Assembly (NCBI GenBank): GCA_003550325.1 | Contig: QKWP01000696.1 | Span: forward strand, 175,198-239,197 | Direction of reading: 5' to 3' | DNA: 64,000 bases | Origin: Gigaspora rosea | Lineage: Eukaryota; Glomeromycota; Glomeromycetes; Diversisporales; Gigasporaceae | Shown: in pieces, positions 23,531-34,129 of the stretch | How positions within the stretch are numbered: position 1 is the first letter of the stretch | Layout: each line of letters starts with the position of its first letter | The notes under the pieces: model-generated | What the model saw: only the letters and a program-made list of their open reading frames with translations | Told to the model about the DNA's origin: nothing | Databases searched by the model: none | Made by a program: the position numbers and the translations under genes

Positions 23531-23797
23531 TTATAATGCAATATTTTTTTTTCGAGCAAAAAGAAACTTGATATTCTGTCCAATTGGATGTAAAAATTCA
23601 TGTATACGCATATTTGACAGCTTCAGTTCGATTGCCTCTGAGTGGTTTTGTAATACATATTTGAATTTCTGTGATTGCAAATCAACTCCACAGTATAAGC
23701 ACTTTTGACAACTAAAGCAAGTCCCTTTTTTGTATATAAATTTTGTGCATCCACCATCAATATTAATACGATTATAAAAACAAAATAATATACATTA
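23531..23797 (-). pseudogene. Exon-like frame with CxxCxxCxxC motif, unknown
   Basis: An open minus-strand stretch of about 87 codons without an ATG reads ...RINIDGGCTKFIYKKGTCFS, then CQKCLYCGVDL and NHSEAIELKLSNMRIHEFLH, ending IGQNIKFLFARKKNIAL. The CxxCxxCxxC cluster (CFSCQKCLYC) looks metal-binding. Residue composition is protein-like. No start or splice acceptor could be assigned, so this may be a last exon or a fragment of a decayed gene. Family not recognised. Confidence 0.35.
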
Positions 23798-23837
23798 TAA
23801 TAATTTGTTTATATAGCGATAATGATAATGATTAGAC

Positions 23838-23972
23838 AAGGGTATCACACACTTGTCAGTGCTTAATTGCTACATGGTTAATAATATAAAAATTACAACA
23901 GACATCAATAATTATCTAACCTAAAATATGTGTTAATTAAGCATCTTGCACTGATAAGTGCGTGATAACTAT
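23838..23972. mobile_element. Small TIR element (~135 bp)
   Basis: TATCACACACTTGTCAGTGC on the left and its inverted relative (reads TATCACGCACTTATCAGTGC from the right end) enclose about 90 bp. No coding. Target duplication not resolved. Confidence 0.6.
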
Positions 23973-24069
23973 AATAAAAAATTAATTATTAAATTTCTGA
24001 TTTTCCGATTTCCCATATGGGTATATGTTATAAAAATTACCTGTTCACATCTTTTTGAAAACAGCTATA

Positions 24070-24135
24070 AATAGTTTAATTGGTTACCTGCACATTACAA
24101 CATTTTAGATCATAGCTACTACGATATTCTAGAAA
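24070..24135. repeat. Dispersed short repeat (partner at 39975-40055)
   Basis: TTTAATTGGTTACCTGCACA ... ACATTTTAGATCAT ... CTACTACGATATTCTA recurs inside the hAT-type element at 39975-40055. Confidence 0.6.
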
Positions 24136-24584
24136 TCTGCAACATTTTTGATCGTCTACATAATTGGGGATGGGTGGCAATCAAATCGCCGACAATCACT
24201 TCACAGACATCAACCTATACCGACAATTATTTTACTGACAAGCTTTTTTTACTGACACAAAATTTGCTGACACTTGATTTACTGACAAGTTTCTTTTCAC
24301 CGACAAGTTGATTTTACTGACACACACTTCACCGACAGTTACATTTAATGACAAAATCAACTTACCGACAAGCTCATTTTACCAATACTGACAAGCTTAT
24401 TCAACCGACAATACAATTTGTCGCAATACGATTTGCCGACAATACAATTGCTAACAATACAACTTGTTGACATATGAGACCACAGCAATGTAATAAACTA
24501 CTAAGAATAATTATGTATTATGCTATTTATTAATAATGACAATAAAAATTGTACATTTTATTTATGATGATAATAATAATTATT

Positions 24585-25750
24585 GTCATCGCTGTTGCTG
24601 AAGTTATGACCCATTTTGATATAAAATTTTAAAATTTTCTTTGGATGTTTTTTTTCGTCTTTGCCTTATAGGCAGTGATGTCACTTGGTTATTTGGCCGG
24701 CCAATGGCCGCGGCCATTGGCCGAGGCCAAAAGGCCAAAAATGTAAATTTCATTTTTGGCCGAAACCGCCAAATAAAACTAGTAATTTGATTGGTTAAAT
24801 CTTCACTTAAGTAATTTTTCTATATAACTTACTAAACCTTTGTTTATTAAACCTTTGCTCAAATTACTTATTAAACCTTTGTTCAAATTATGCTTTTATA
24901 TAACTTTTTAAACCTTCGCTTAAATTATTTTTATATAGTTTATTAAACTTTCACTTAAATTATTTTTATATAAGTTATTAAACCTTCACTTAAATTATTT
25001 TTTATATAATTTATTAACTTTCGCTAGATTTTTTTTTATATAGCTTAACAATTATTACTTAAGTTATCTTATATATTAATATGCTTTCAAAACGAACTTT
25101 CAAGCAAACTATTATAATTAAAAAAGAACTTGAAAAGAATCGTTAGATTTAATTATTCTTTCACGTATAGTTAAATATCGATCTGTTCTATAAGTTTTAT
25201 TAATTCCAATAGTTCGTCAATTTCTTTATCGCAACTTTAGTAATAGCACATGAAAATAGATAACTATAGTGTTAATTAACTTTTTTTGGAAAGGTAATAT
25301 ACAATAAATACAATTCAAGAATATTGGTTCTTATAGTTAATAGTGTGGCTTTAAACAAAACCAGTATGTATATGTAATATATCTTAACATTAGTATGCAT
25401 ATAATACAGTATTTTTATATACATTTCTTTTTTATTACTATACAGAGAAATTTGGCCACTTGGCCGTTTGGCCATTTGGCCATTGGCCAACGGCCATATC
25501 GGCCAAATAATTTTTATTGGCCTGGCCAATTGACATTCAACTTTGGCCGCAAAATTTTGGCCATTTTGGCCAAATAATTATATATTGGCCGATGGCCAAT
25601 TAAATTTTCTTTGGCCGATTAAATTGCCATCACTGCTTATAGGGTTAGGGTAGAGTTTGGGTATAGATTTCATATTTATAAAGTATATGTGGATTTTAGC
25701 AGGGCTTATAGTTTCAAATCAAAACCCTATAACTTCAGCATCGACTATGA
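24585..25750 (+). mobile_element. TIR repeat Q, interrupted copy
   Basis: The left end GTCATCGCTGTTGCTGAAGT and the right end, read in reverse as ATCATAGTCGATGCTGAAGT, are inverted. The body (TTTTAGCAGGGCTTATAGTT) matches 29249-29474 and 1-170. It is split in its TTATAGGG segment by the hAT-type insertion 24673-25635. Confidence 0.75.
24673..25635. mobile_element. Non-autonomous hAT-type element with GGCCA subterminal repeats
   Basis: Exact 8-bp duplications CTTATAGG lie at 24665-24672 and 25636-25643. The ends are CAGTGATG and CATCACTG. The first 100 bp and last 200 bp are packed with TTGGCCA/TGGCCGA words, the likely transposase binding sites, and are markedly more GC-rich than the core. 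The core (24810-25040) holds about seven repeats of a ~38-bp unit (CCTTCACTTAAATTATTTTT ATATA...). No transposase frame. It is the youngest of the three nested layers here. Confidence 0.88.
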
Positions 25751-26064
25751 TATTTAAGGCATCTGGCGAATTGTTTGTTGGCAAATTGTTTGTTGGTGAA
25801 TTGTATTGTCAGTAGAATAATCTTGTCAGTAAATTCTATTTTTGGTAAAATGAGCTTGTTGGTAAGTTGATTTTGTTAGTAAAATTAACTGTTGGTAAAG
25901 TGTATATCGGTAAAATCAACGTGCCGGTAAAAAAATGCTTGTCAGCAAATCAAGTGTCGGTGAGTTATTTGTTGGTAAAAAAAGCTTGTCAGTAAAATGG
26001 TTGTCGGTATAGTGTTATGTCTGTGAAGTAATTGTTAGTGAAATAATACGAATCCATTGGGGAT

Positions 26065-27479
26065 ATATGGCCAGTTTGTTAATACTCATGCGAATATTCT
26101 ATGATTACATTATCGTAATAGTTGTTATAGATTATTACTACATTTTTGAGACTTTCTTAAAATTAATTAATAAAAAAAGCATTATTCCTACCAAACTAGA
26201 ATTTCATATGACTATACTTATTATATAATGGCCTCAAGTTAGCATCAACTGCAATAAAAATATATTAATTTTCAAAAACGATTTGTAGTATCATACTTAG
26301 TATGTTCCTGGTATTAGTGCGCCTGCGTCGCGCAGCTACCTTAATTGGTTAATATTTTGCTGCAACTAAAAATTCGTCTTGGCGCATTGACAAATCTGAT
26401 TGGTTAATATTTTGCTGTGCCTCAAAATTTAAATTTTCTCACACAGGCTTTATGAACCTGCTGAGTTATGAGAAACAAAAAACAAAATTTGCAATGCCTA
26501 AACTTTTAAATTTTTTATTCACTTTTATTAGAGCTATTAACTATATTTATATATAAGCTTTTAATATTTAATTAATTTTATTAGATTTGTGTATAATAGC
26601 AGGCTAGAGCATTAATTTAGATTTTGATTTTTGCAAAATATTGAGTTTTTTGCTCAAATAGTGCCTATGCACATTCCAAATAATGTGCAATCACCTTATA
26701 TAGCATAGTGCTCAAAGTGGGTTCATATCTTTTCGCTAACAAGTTACTTCAAAATACTATATTTACCAAACTAACTTCACCAATATGCTTAATTTTCAAA
26801 TGATTAATTTACAAATAAGTTCACTTCATAGACTGTATATTTCATTAACAGGTTATTTCGCAAGTTTTTTTATAATTGCTTTAATCTTAACCTAATTTTA
26901 AACCTAACTCTAATAACATTAATTAGAATTATTTGTTGGTAAAATGGGCTATCAGAAAATATATGATTTATGAAATGATCTTAGGCTATTTTAAATTATA
27001 ATTTTGTTTAATGTTCTCTCCCCTCTGCCTTCAAGAGCTTCCTAAAATTAAACAGACAAAATAGAACATTCAGAATTCTAATAAGTCACATATTTATAAA
27101 TCAACCAATAATAATATGATTATTTTTGTAATTTAATCTATTTGTTTAAATTGATTCCTCTTCACTATACTTAAGCTTAATGCGAAAATGTTAAATGAAA
27201 TTATAATTTCAAATGGTCTAATCTGTAAATTAATTATCTGTAAAATAAGCTTGTTATTAAGTAAGTTTGATGTTTTTGAATTGTTACTGATTGGAACCAA
27301 TATCAAATACTGGTACAGAATTTCAAAAAAAATGATATTTTGACTCAAAATAAGATGCGTGTATGTTTTATAATAATGTTATATATAAATACAAACTCAA
27401 TTAACAAATATAACATTATTTTTTAAAGTACTGCTATTTACACTATAATAAGCACTATCTATATATGATTTCTTAATTT
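26065..27479. other. AT-rich DNA with repeat fragments
   Basis: At 26320-26420 GATTGGTTAATATTTTGCTG occurs twice. At 26515-26590 there is a reverse-complement fragment of duplication D. No gene recognised. Confidence 0.45.
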
Positions 27480-28266
27480 TGTTACTTGAATATTTTAAAT
27501 TTTAAAATTTTTATTAATATTATTACTACAGTATTATTACTAGTTCTTGACCAAATTTGATATAAATTTTTTTTACTTGAATTCTATAAATTCATAGAAT
27601 TAAAATAAAAAAATTTATTAAATTTGGTTAAGAACTCATAGAGATATCTTTAATGAAGTTTTTGTAAACAATTTTAGACTAATTTTAGCGTAGCTTCTTT
27701 GTAATATATATTTTAGAAGTAGAAAACTTTTATCTGGATATCTCTGGGAGTTCTTGCCAAATTCAATATAAATTTTTTTATTTGAATTTACAAATCTTAG
27801 AATTAAAATAAAAAATTTTTATTAAATTTGGTCAAAAACTCACAAAAATCCTTAATAAAAGTTTTTGTAACCAATTTGAACACAGCTTTTTTATAATATA
27901 TGTTTTGGAAATAAAAATATATTTTTATCAAAAATATTTCTATAAGTTCTTCACCAAATTCAATAAAAATTTTTTATATAGATATATAGAATATAGAATT
28001 AGAATAAAAAATAAAAAATTTATCAAATTTTGTCAAGAACTCATGTAAATATTTTTGATGAAGTTCTTGTAAACAATTTTAGTGCAGCTTCTTTGTATAA
28101 AAGTAGAAAATTTTATCAAAGATATCTCTACACGTTTTTGACCAAATTTAATGAAATTTTTTACTTTAATTCTACAAATTTGTAGAATTCAAATAAAAAA
28201 ATTTATTGAATTTGGTCAAGAACTTACAGAGATATTTTTGACAAATGTTTTCTTTCTAAAAAAGTA

Positions 28267-28576
28267 CTGTATGTGTCCAAAATTAAGCTACCTTTTTTGG
28301 CCAAAAAATTACACGAAAAATCGTAAAGTAGCTTATTTTCAAAATAAAGCATTTTTTGAAAAAACTGAAAAACGTACTAATAAAAAGTTGTCCAAATGAA
28401 ACCAAATTTTTACTGTAAGTGTATTTTGATGCGCTGAACAACTTTACTTAATCGACTTTTTTGAAGTAGAAAAAAAGTTTTATATGTAGCAACTGCTAAC
28501 GAATTTTTAAAGATTTTTTAAAAAAATCAGGAGGGTAGCTTATTTTAGGTAGTAGCTTATTTTTGAATATATACGG
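28267..28576. mobile_element. TA-flanked MITE family A, copy 2
   Basis: 310 bp with TA on both sides. Left end CTGTATGTGTCCAAAATTAA, right end TTATTTTTGAATATATACGG inverted. The interior matches the copy at 44258-44573 closely (CAAATTTTTACTGTAAGTGT). It is inserted in a satellite unit, so it postdates the array. Confidence 0.85.
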
Positions 28577-29248
28577 TATACAATAAAGCTGCACTAAAAT
28601 TGTTTACAGTAACTTTATTAAAAATATCTTTATGAGTTCTTGACCAAATTAGATAAGATTATTTTTATTTTAATTATATGAATTCATTGATTCAAAATAA
28701 ATATTTTTATAAATTTTGTCAAAAACTTATAGAAATATCTTTAATGAAAGGTTTTTTTATTTCCAAAACATATATTACAAAGAAGCTGTACTAAAATTGT
28801 TTGCAAAAACTTTTATTAAAGATATCTTTGCAATTCCTAACCAAATTCAATAAAATTTTTTATTTTAATTCTAAAAATTTATAGTATTAAAATAAAAAAA
28901 TTTTTATAAAATTTATTCAAGAACTTATAAAAATATCTTTGATAAAAGCTTGCTACTTTTAAAAATATATATTACAAAAAAGCTGTGCCAAAATTGTTTA
29001 CAGGAGCTTTCATCAAAAATATATCTATGAGTTATTGGCCAAATTTGATGAAATTATTTTATTTCAATTCTACAAATCTATAAAATTCAAATAAAAAAAT
29101 TTTCATCAAATTTGGTTATAAACTCATTGAGAAATCTTTAATAAAATTATTTTTCATTTTCAAAAACATATAAAATGCACTAAAATTGTTTACAAGAACT
29201 TTTGTTGATGATACCTTTGTTATTCTTGACCAAATTCAATAAATGTCA

Positions 29249-29474
29249 CAGCTGATACTAAATATAGCTGATGCTAAAATTTTGACCTAATTTGATATGA
29301 AATTTTAAAATTTTTTTGTAGAGATTTTTTTGTTTTTGTCTTATAGGGTTAGGGTGAGGTTTGGGAGTATATTTGATATTTAAAGAGTATTTATAGATTT
29401 TAGCAAGGCTTATAGTTTCAAATTAAAATCCCAAATTTTAGCATCAGCCATTTTTAGCATTAGCTGCGACAATA
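29249..29474 (+). mobile_element. TIR repeat Q, uninterrupted copy
   Basis: The left end GTCACAGCTGATACTAAATA and the right end ...TTTTTAGCATTAGCTGCGAC are inverted. AATAAAT occurs on both sides. The body has TTATAGGGTTAGGGTGAGG as in the other copies. It is inserted in a satellite unit. Confidence 0.8.
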
Positions 29475-29529
29475 AATTTTTTTTATTTTAATTCTACATA
29501 TTTGTAAAATTCAAATAAATAAATTTTTA

Positions 29530-29722
29530 CAGTCAGACCTTTCTAAATACATTGCATTAGAACCATAGTAAAATTGAATTAAATATGTATTTAAAAAGGT
29601 TATATTTAGAGAGGTAAAAATCTATAAGTGTTAAATTAGTTGGGCCCAAGAAAAGACATGCATTTAGGGAGGTTTTTCATAGATATGCATTTAGAGAGAT
29701 TGCATTTAGAAAGATCTAACTG
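29530..29722. mobile_element. Mariner-type MITE, 193 bp
   Basis: TA-flanked, with ends CAGTCAGACCTTTCTAAATA and (inverted) CAGTTAGATCTTTCTAAATG. CAGT-TA-ACCT-TCTAAAT ends on a TA target are typical of Tc1/mariner elements. No coding. It is inserted in a satellite unit. Confidence 0.85.
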
Positions 29723-30000
29723 TATTAAATTTGGTCAAAAACTTACAAAGATATCTTTGATAAAAGTTTTCTACTTCTAAAAATATATATTAAGAAGCTT
29801 ATTGAAATTGTTTATAGGAACTTTCATTAAAGATATCTTCACAAGTTCTTGACCAAATTTGATGAAAATTTTTTTATTCTAATTCTATAATTCATAAAAT
29901 TCAAATAAAAAAAATTTTTACCTAATTTGATTAAAAATTTGTAAAGATATTATCAATACAAGTTTTTAAAAGTTAAAATATTTAAGTGACAAAATTTAGA

Positions 30001-31768
30001 TAATCCACATAGTGCAAATAGTGTTTATTGTAGTGCAAATAGTTTATAAAAGTTTTTCAAAAAAAACTTTTATAAATTTTTTTTGTTTTGTTATTTAAAT
30101 TTTAAATATAAGTTTTATAAAATATCAATTTTATTCACTTTTAATAATATAATATTAAAAAATATTATCTACTTTTAAATATAACCTTTTGACCAATTAT
30201 TCTCTTTTCAAATATAATATTTTTATAAAAAGTAATTTTTTAACCAAAATTTAAGAGTAGGTGTACATAAATCATTTATCATATAATATGTATTGTAAAT
30301 TTTTTGTGTGACAGATTATATAGTAAATACAACTCTGATTGGATAATTACCTGTTTTGGAAATATTTTACTACTGTATTTGTTTTTTTCTACAACCTCAG
30401 CAAATTTGAAGCCCCTGGCAAATTTAGCACTATAAGAAATTATATTTTTTAAAATAATACAACTACTAAAGATTTTACTACTATAAATAGAAGGTTTAAT
30501 CTATATATTACCAAATTTTGGTAAAGATTGACAGTGGTTATAAAAAACTTTTATTAGTAGCATATTTCAAATTTTGCTTGAAATCCCAAAGTACCACCAA
30601 AATTATATAATAAATAATCTATGTACACTCTATCCTTAAAATAATCTATATATATATTGTTCAGTACCTGTTACAACTAGAATTGTTAATGGAGTACTCT
30701 AGGGGTTATCTAAAGCCTAGCACCTTATGAAATTATCTGATATATAACCCAGATCATTCTGAACAAAACAAAGTGAAACAGCAAAGACAAAAACATGAAA
30801 TATATAAAAAACATCTATCTAAATTGGTTTTGGTTAACTAAGTAAAGATGTCAGAAATGCAATTTTACTATATATAAATGACTTATCTCTAACCCAACCC
30901 TAACCACACCCTAACCCTATCCTAAAAATCAGAAAATTGAAAAAATTGTATAATTTCATAAAGTGCTAGACACCCCCTGTTTATAGTAAAGGCTACCTAC
31001 ACTACATGGCAAACTCATTACATAGCATAACCATTTTTGGTAAAATGATTTGTTGTAAAATTATTGGGGTATGCTTCATTAGTATAAATCAGATTTTCCC
31101 ATTCTAGTTGTATAAAATGGATAATAAAACATTTTATTATATGGGCAACAATCAAGTAGAAAAAAAATCATTGCATCTGTATTGAGAGGTTACAGACTTG
31201 AAAATATTATTACAAAACTCTCAAACTGATCCTGTCTGAGTCGTTAAACTGCTAAATCTGATAAAAATTAATCCGCTAAGTCCGTTTCTACTATAATTCT
31301 AACTGTTATAATGTTTTCATATCTGTTAACTTCTCAATATCGATGCAAAAACATGATTACTATGCATATTGGTTTTGAGAAGTTCAACAGAACAGTATAT
31401 AGCAAAAACAGACTTGGTTGTTTTCAGATTTTGACAGGATATTGGTTCTGATTGGATCGTTTTTGAGAGGTTCAACAGTATACTATATAAACTTATACAT
31501 AATAATTTAACTGTTAATAACAATTTTACAGATGAAAATAATTTCAATAGACAAAAATATTTAAGAATTTCATCAGATGAAAATTATTTCATCAGATAAA
31601 ATAGTTTTAACTGGCAAAAATAATTTGGAAGTTCACCAGGTGAAATTAAATATACCATATCCTGATTTAAACACTAAAGTACGATAGTTTAATTTTAATA
31701 TATAAATATACTATTTTTTTGTTTAATATCACTATAATGTAATTCCACTATTATTCTATTATTCCAAA
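30001..31768. other. AT-rich DNA, no gene recognised
   Basis: It contains a short perfect hairpin near 30045-30085 (AAAAGTTTTT...AAAACTTTT) and a degenerate CCCTAACCC patch near 30895. No coding frame is convincing. Confidence 0.45.
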
Positions 31769-32584
31769 TTAGAGAGAACTACTACTATTATTGTTAGCAA
31801 AAGGCGCATCCATGTTTGTGAATGATAAAAATGAAGAATTAATAATGCATTCTTTATAGAATTGGTTAAATTTTTGTAAATTTTCAAGTCGTATTAATAT
31901 TGAAGAATTTCTATAATCTTTGGTGTCAGATTTTTCTTCAGTGTCGTATTCATCAGATTGTGAATCCACCAGATATGGTAATAAGCCTTTTTCATATTCA
32001 TTTCTAAACGGTTTCAATCTTTGTACAAAACCCCATGTAGTTATTTATTGTAGAAATAAAATAGTACAAGCCTTCAAGAATTTTAGCTACATTTTCTTGA
32101 TCGAGTTCCTACGATTCAATAAGCGAATTTAAAAGATAAAATGTTATGGTACAAGGATTTTTCTAAATTTTCCTGTATAGTTGTTAATTTTAGATTAGCT
32201 ATTTTGTAATATGATGCGCTTATAAATCTCTTCAATAGTAAGTGTTCATGTTATCTAATATATATAATTAATTAGTACAGACTAAAAATACAGTATACAG
32301 TATATAAAAAATAATTTAAAAAGAACCCTTTGTAAAATTTGGTTATTAATATTACATTTGTTAGAAATTCTATAAAGTGCTTTAATGTATTGTTTGTAAA
32401 GTGCTTTATACATTTTAGCACTTAATCCATTCATGTTTCCATATTCTTTAATTGTTTCAAAAGTATGATGAACCCAGTGGTAAAATTTTAAAAATCGATA
32501 TTTATTTTTTGTAAATGGACTAAGAATATCAATAAAATTTTTTGCTCATGTTTTAATTAAAGTCTAGAAATAAAAAAAATACAA

Positions 32585-32698
32585 ACTAGCAATATTATCC
32601 AAGCTCTCAAATGATTCGATAATAATTTAATATGCAAGTTTTAATCTATATACTAATTATTATCAAATCATTTGATTAGTTTGAATAATATTGCTAGC
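32585..32698. mobile_element. Foldback element (~114 bp)
   Basis: CTAGCAATATTATCCAAGCT on the left is mirrored by ...TTTGAATAATATTGCTAG on the right, with a second inverted pair CAAATGATTCGATAATAATT / AATTATTATCAAATCATTTG inside. It lies in the Plavaka relic, between coding segments. Confidence 0.65.
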
Positions 32699-33112
32699 AT
32701 GAATTTAATTAGCATAATGAAAATAATATTTTAAAATGTATATTATTTATATAAAAATTACTAACCTCAAATTGAAAAAGTTCTGTATGAGTAAAATTAG
32801 GTTGTTTCGATTAGTAATACATTTTATTCCAATTTACAAACATTTAAACAAGTGATTCATTCTTTTTTTCTTTAAAAAGCCCTTCAAGCACAAAAGGCAT
32901 AACTTTCATCATATGTTTGTATTCAGATGCTATAAACAAGACAAGGTCTGCAAGTCCAAACTTAAATATTTTTAAACCCAGAAATCGTGGTATTAATCCG
33001 AGCCTTTGATCTATCTTATTAATAAAAGCAATTACACTATGAACTTTTAATAGATCTTGAGTAAATTGAACTATATAAGAAAAGAGCTCCATGTCTAAAT
33101 GGTGCAATCTTT

Positions 33113-34129
33113 TTTTTTTTTAATATTAAGGTGACCACTTAGGTACCCTAGCACTTTATTGGTCCAAGTGGGTTGGCCCGGTCAATATGACTGTGCCACA
33201 TATTACATTTGTATAACGAGAGTACAACTAGCCACATGTACAACTTTTGGTTGTCTAATTTAAGTAGTCCGCCTGAAGGTTCTACACTAGATGCTATACC
33301 TGCAACCCAACTAGGGGATAGCCTATTTAAACTCTGGCTTCTACCCATGTTCAATGTTTCTTCCAATATACCCTTTCGAGTAATTCACTATTAAAAGTAC
33401 CCTGAGGCTTTAGCCAAACACCTATTGGAGGGCATTTGCCCCTGTGGAAACCTGGTAGAGTGATACCTGTTCCCCGCAGGTATTCACCTACACTTTCGGT
33501 AACTTACGCATTCACTGAGACAAACAACTTGCAGTCAGGGGGTTACCCTGCAACCGCTACCATTGCCTACTACTGCTCTTGTAGAGTTCACTAGACCCCA
33601 GTACCCGGTCAGTCACTCTTTGGATCCTTTTCCCTAGTAATCCCAGACTACCAATCCAGTTGGCCCAGAAGGATCAGTCTGCCAGGCTTTAGGTGCCTAA
33701 GGTCTCCCTTTCCTTGGTTCATGCTTCTATAACACATGACCTTTTTCTCTGGTATGACTCCGGCGGCCAGGTTGGTGGGCCCCCTTTGCTATAGGGGCTC
33801 TTGCCCATCCAGTTTTCCGGTCAGTCACCGCTAAGATCCTTTTCCTCGGTACTGTCAAAAGTCTAGCTACCTCTCCACTTGGGACTTGCCAAATGGGTTT
33901 CTGTTTCTCCAGTTCCTTGGATTTATCTGTATAACAAGACACAATTTCGCCTGAAAGCTCCCATTCAAGATAGTAACCAAGGACTACAGGTAGTGTACCC
34001 AACTGATCGACAAGACACTGTTACCGGAACACAGGTCTATTTTTCAAAAGCGTCGCCAGTGGAATTTGAACTCTAGACCTGCCACTTGGGGGGTGACAAC
34101 TTAACAACTTCCCTAAGTCACCACACCAC
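33113..34129 (-). mobile_element. tRNA-headed composite SINE (~1 kb) inside the Plavaka relic
   Basis: Target duplications AAATGGTGCAATCTTT (33097-33112) and AAATGGTGCATTCTTT (34130-34145) differ at one base. On the minus strand the 5' end resembles a tRNA: GTGGTGACTTAGGGAAGTTG (A-box-like) and GGTCTAGAGTTCAAATTCC (B-box-like) near 34120-34055. The 3' end is a tail of about 12 A (T run near 33110-33121). The body is much GC-richer than its surroundings. Two internal blocks share CCGGTCAGTCACxxxTxxGATCCTTTTCC (near 33610 and 33820), so the unit looks duplicated or dimeric. It shares its 3' part with the SINE at 48572-48858. The insertion cuts the transposase motif SERMHHLD. Confidence 0.82.

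Larger units (their letters stand above)
24172..26055. mobile_element. TIR element P with 9-bp target duplication, host of two nested elements
   Basis: ATTGGGGAT occurs exactly at 24163-24171 and 26056-26064. Both ends carry inverted CGCCGACAATCACTTCACAG-like sequence followed by many CCGACAA/TTGTCGG words. The same ends are found in the elements at 56724-57314. A 9-bp duplication suggests a MULE-type transposase. Its core is filled by repeat Q (24585-25750), itself carrying a hAT-type element. No transposase gene. Confidence 0.85.
27480..30000. repeat. Satellite array: about nine ~195-bp palindromic units
   Basis: The word TTCTTGACCAAATTTGAT (with variants) begins units near 27542, 27752, 27946, 28132, 28636, 28834, 29031, 29224 and 29844. 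Each is followed about 80 bp later by its inverted partner (AAATTTGGTCAAGAACT). After subtracting three inserted elements the spacing is a steady 190-210 bp. A second inverted pair per unit (AGATATCTTTGATGAAG / CTTTTATCAAAGATATCT) flanks TGTAAACAATTTTAGTGCAG. The satellite is therefore built of back-to-back hairpins. A stand-alone relative is at 40663-40918. Confidence 0.85.

Noticed and set aside
30890-30925. CCCTAACCC-like patch resembling an interstitial telomere
   Set aside because: Only a few degenerate units in low-complexity sequence. The TTAGGGT words elsewhere belong to repeat Q.
32844-33107. 87-codon minus-strand frame as an independent small gene
   Set aside because: It is one segment of the Plavaka transposase relic, cut from its upstream part by the SINE.
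34055-34125. tRNA-like sequence on the minus strand
   Set aside because: A- and B-box-like words are present, but it is the head of the SINE with flanking duplications and no good cloverleaf was visible. Not called as a tRNA gene.
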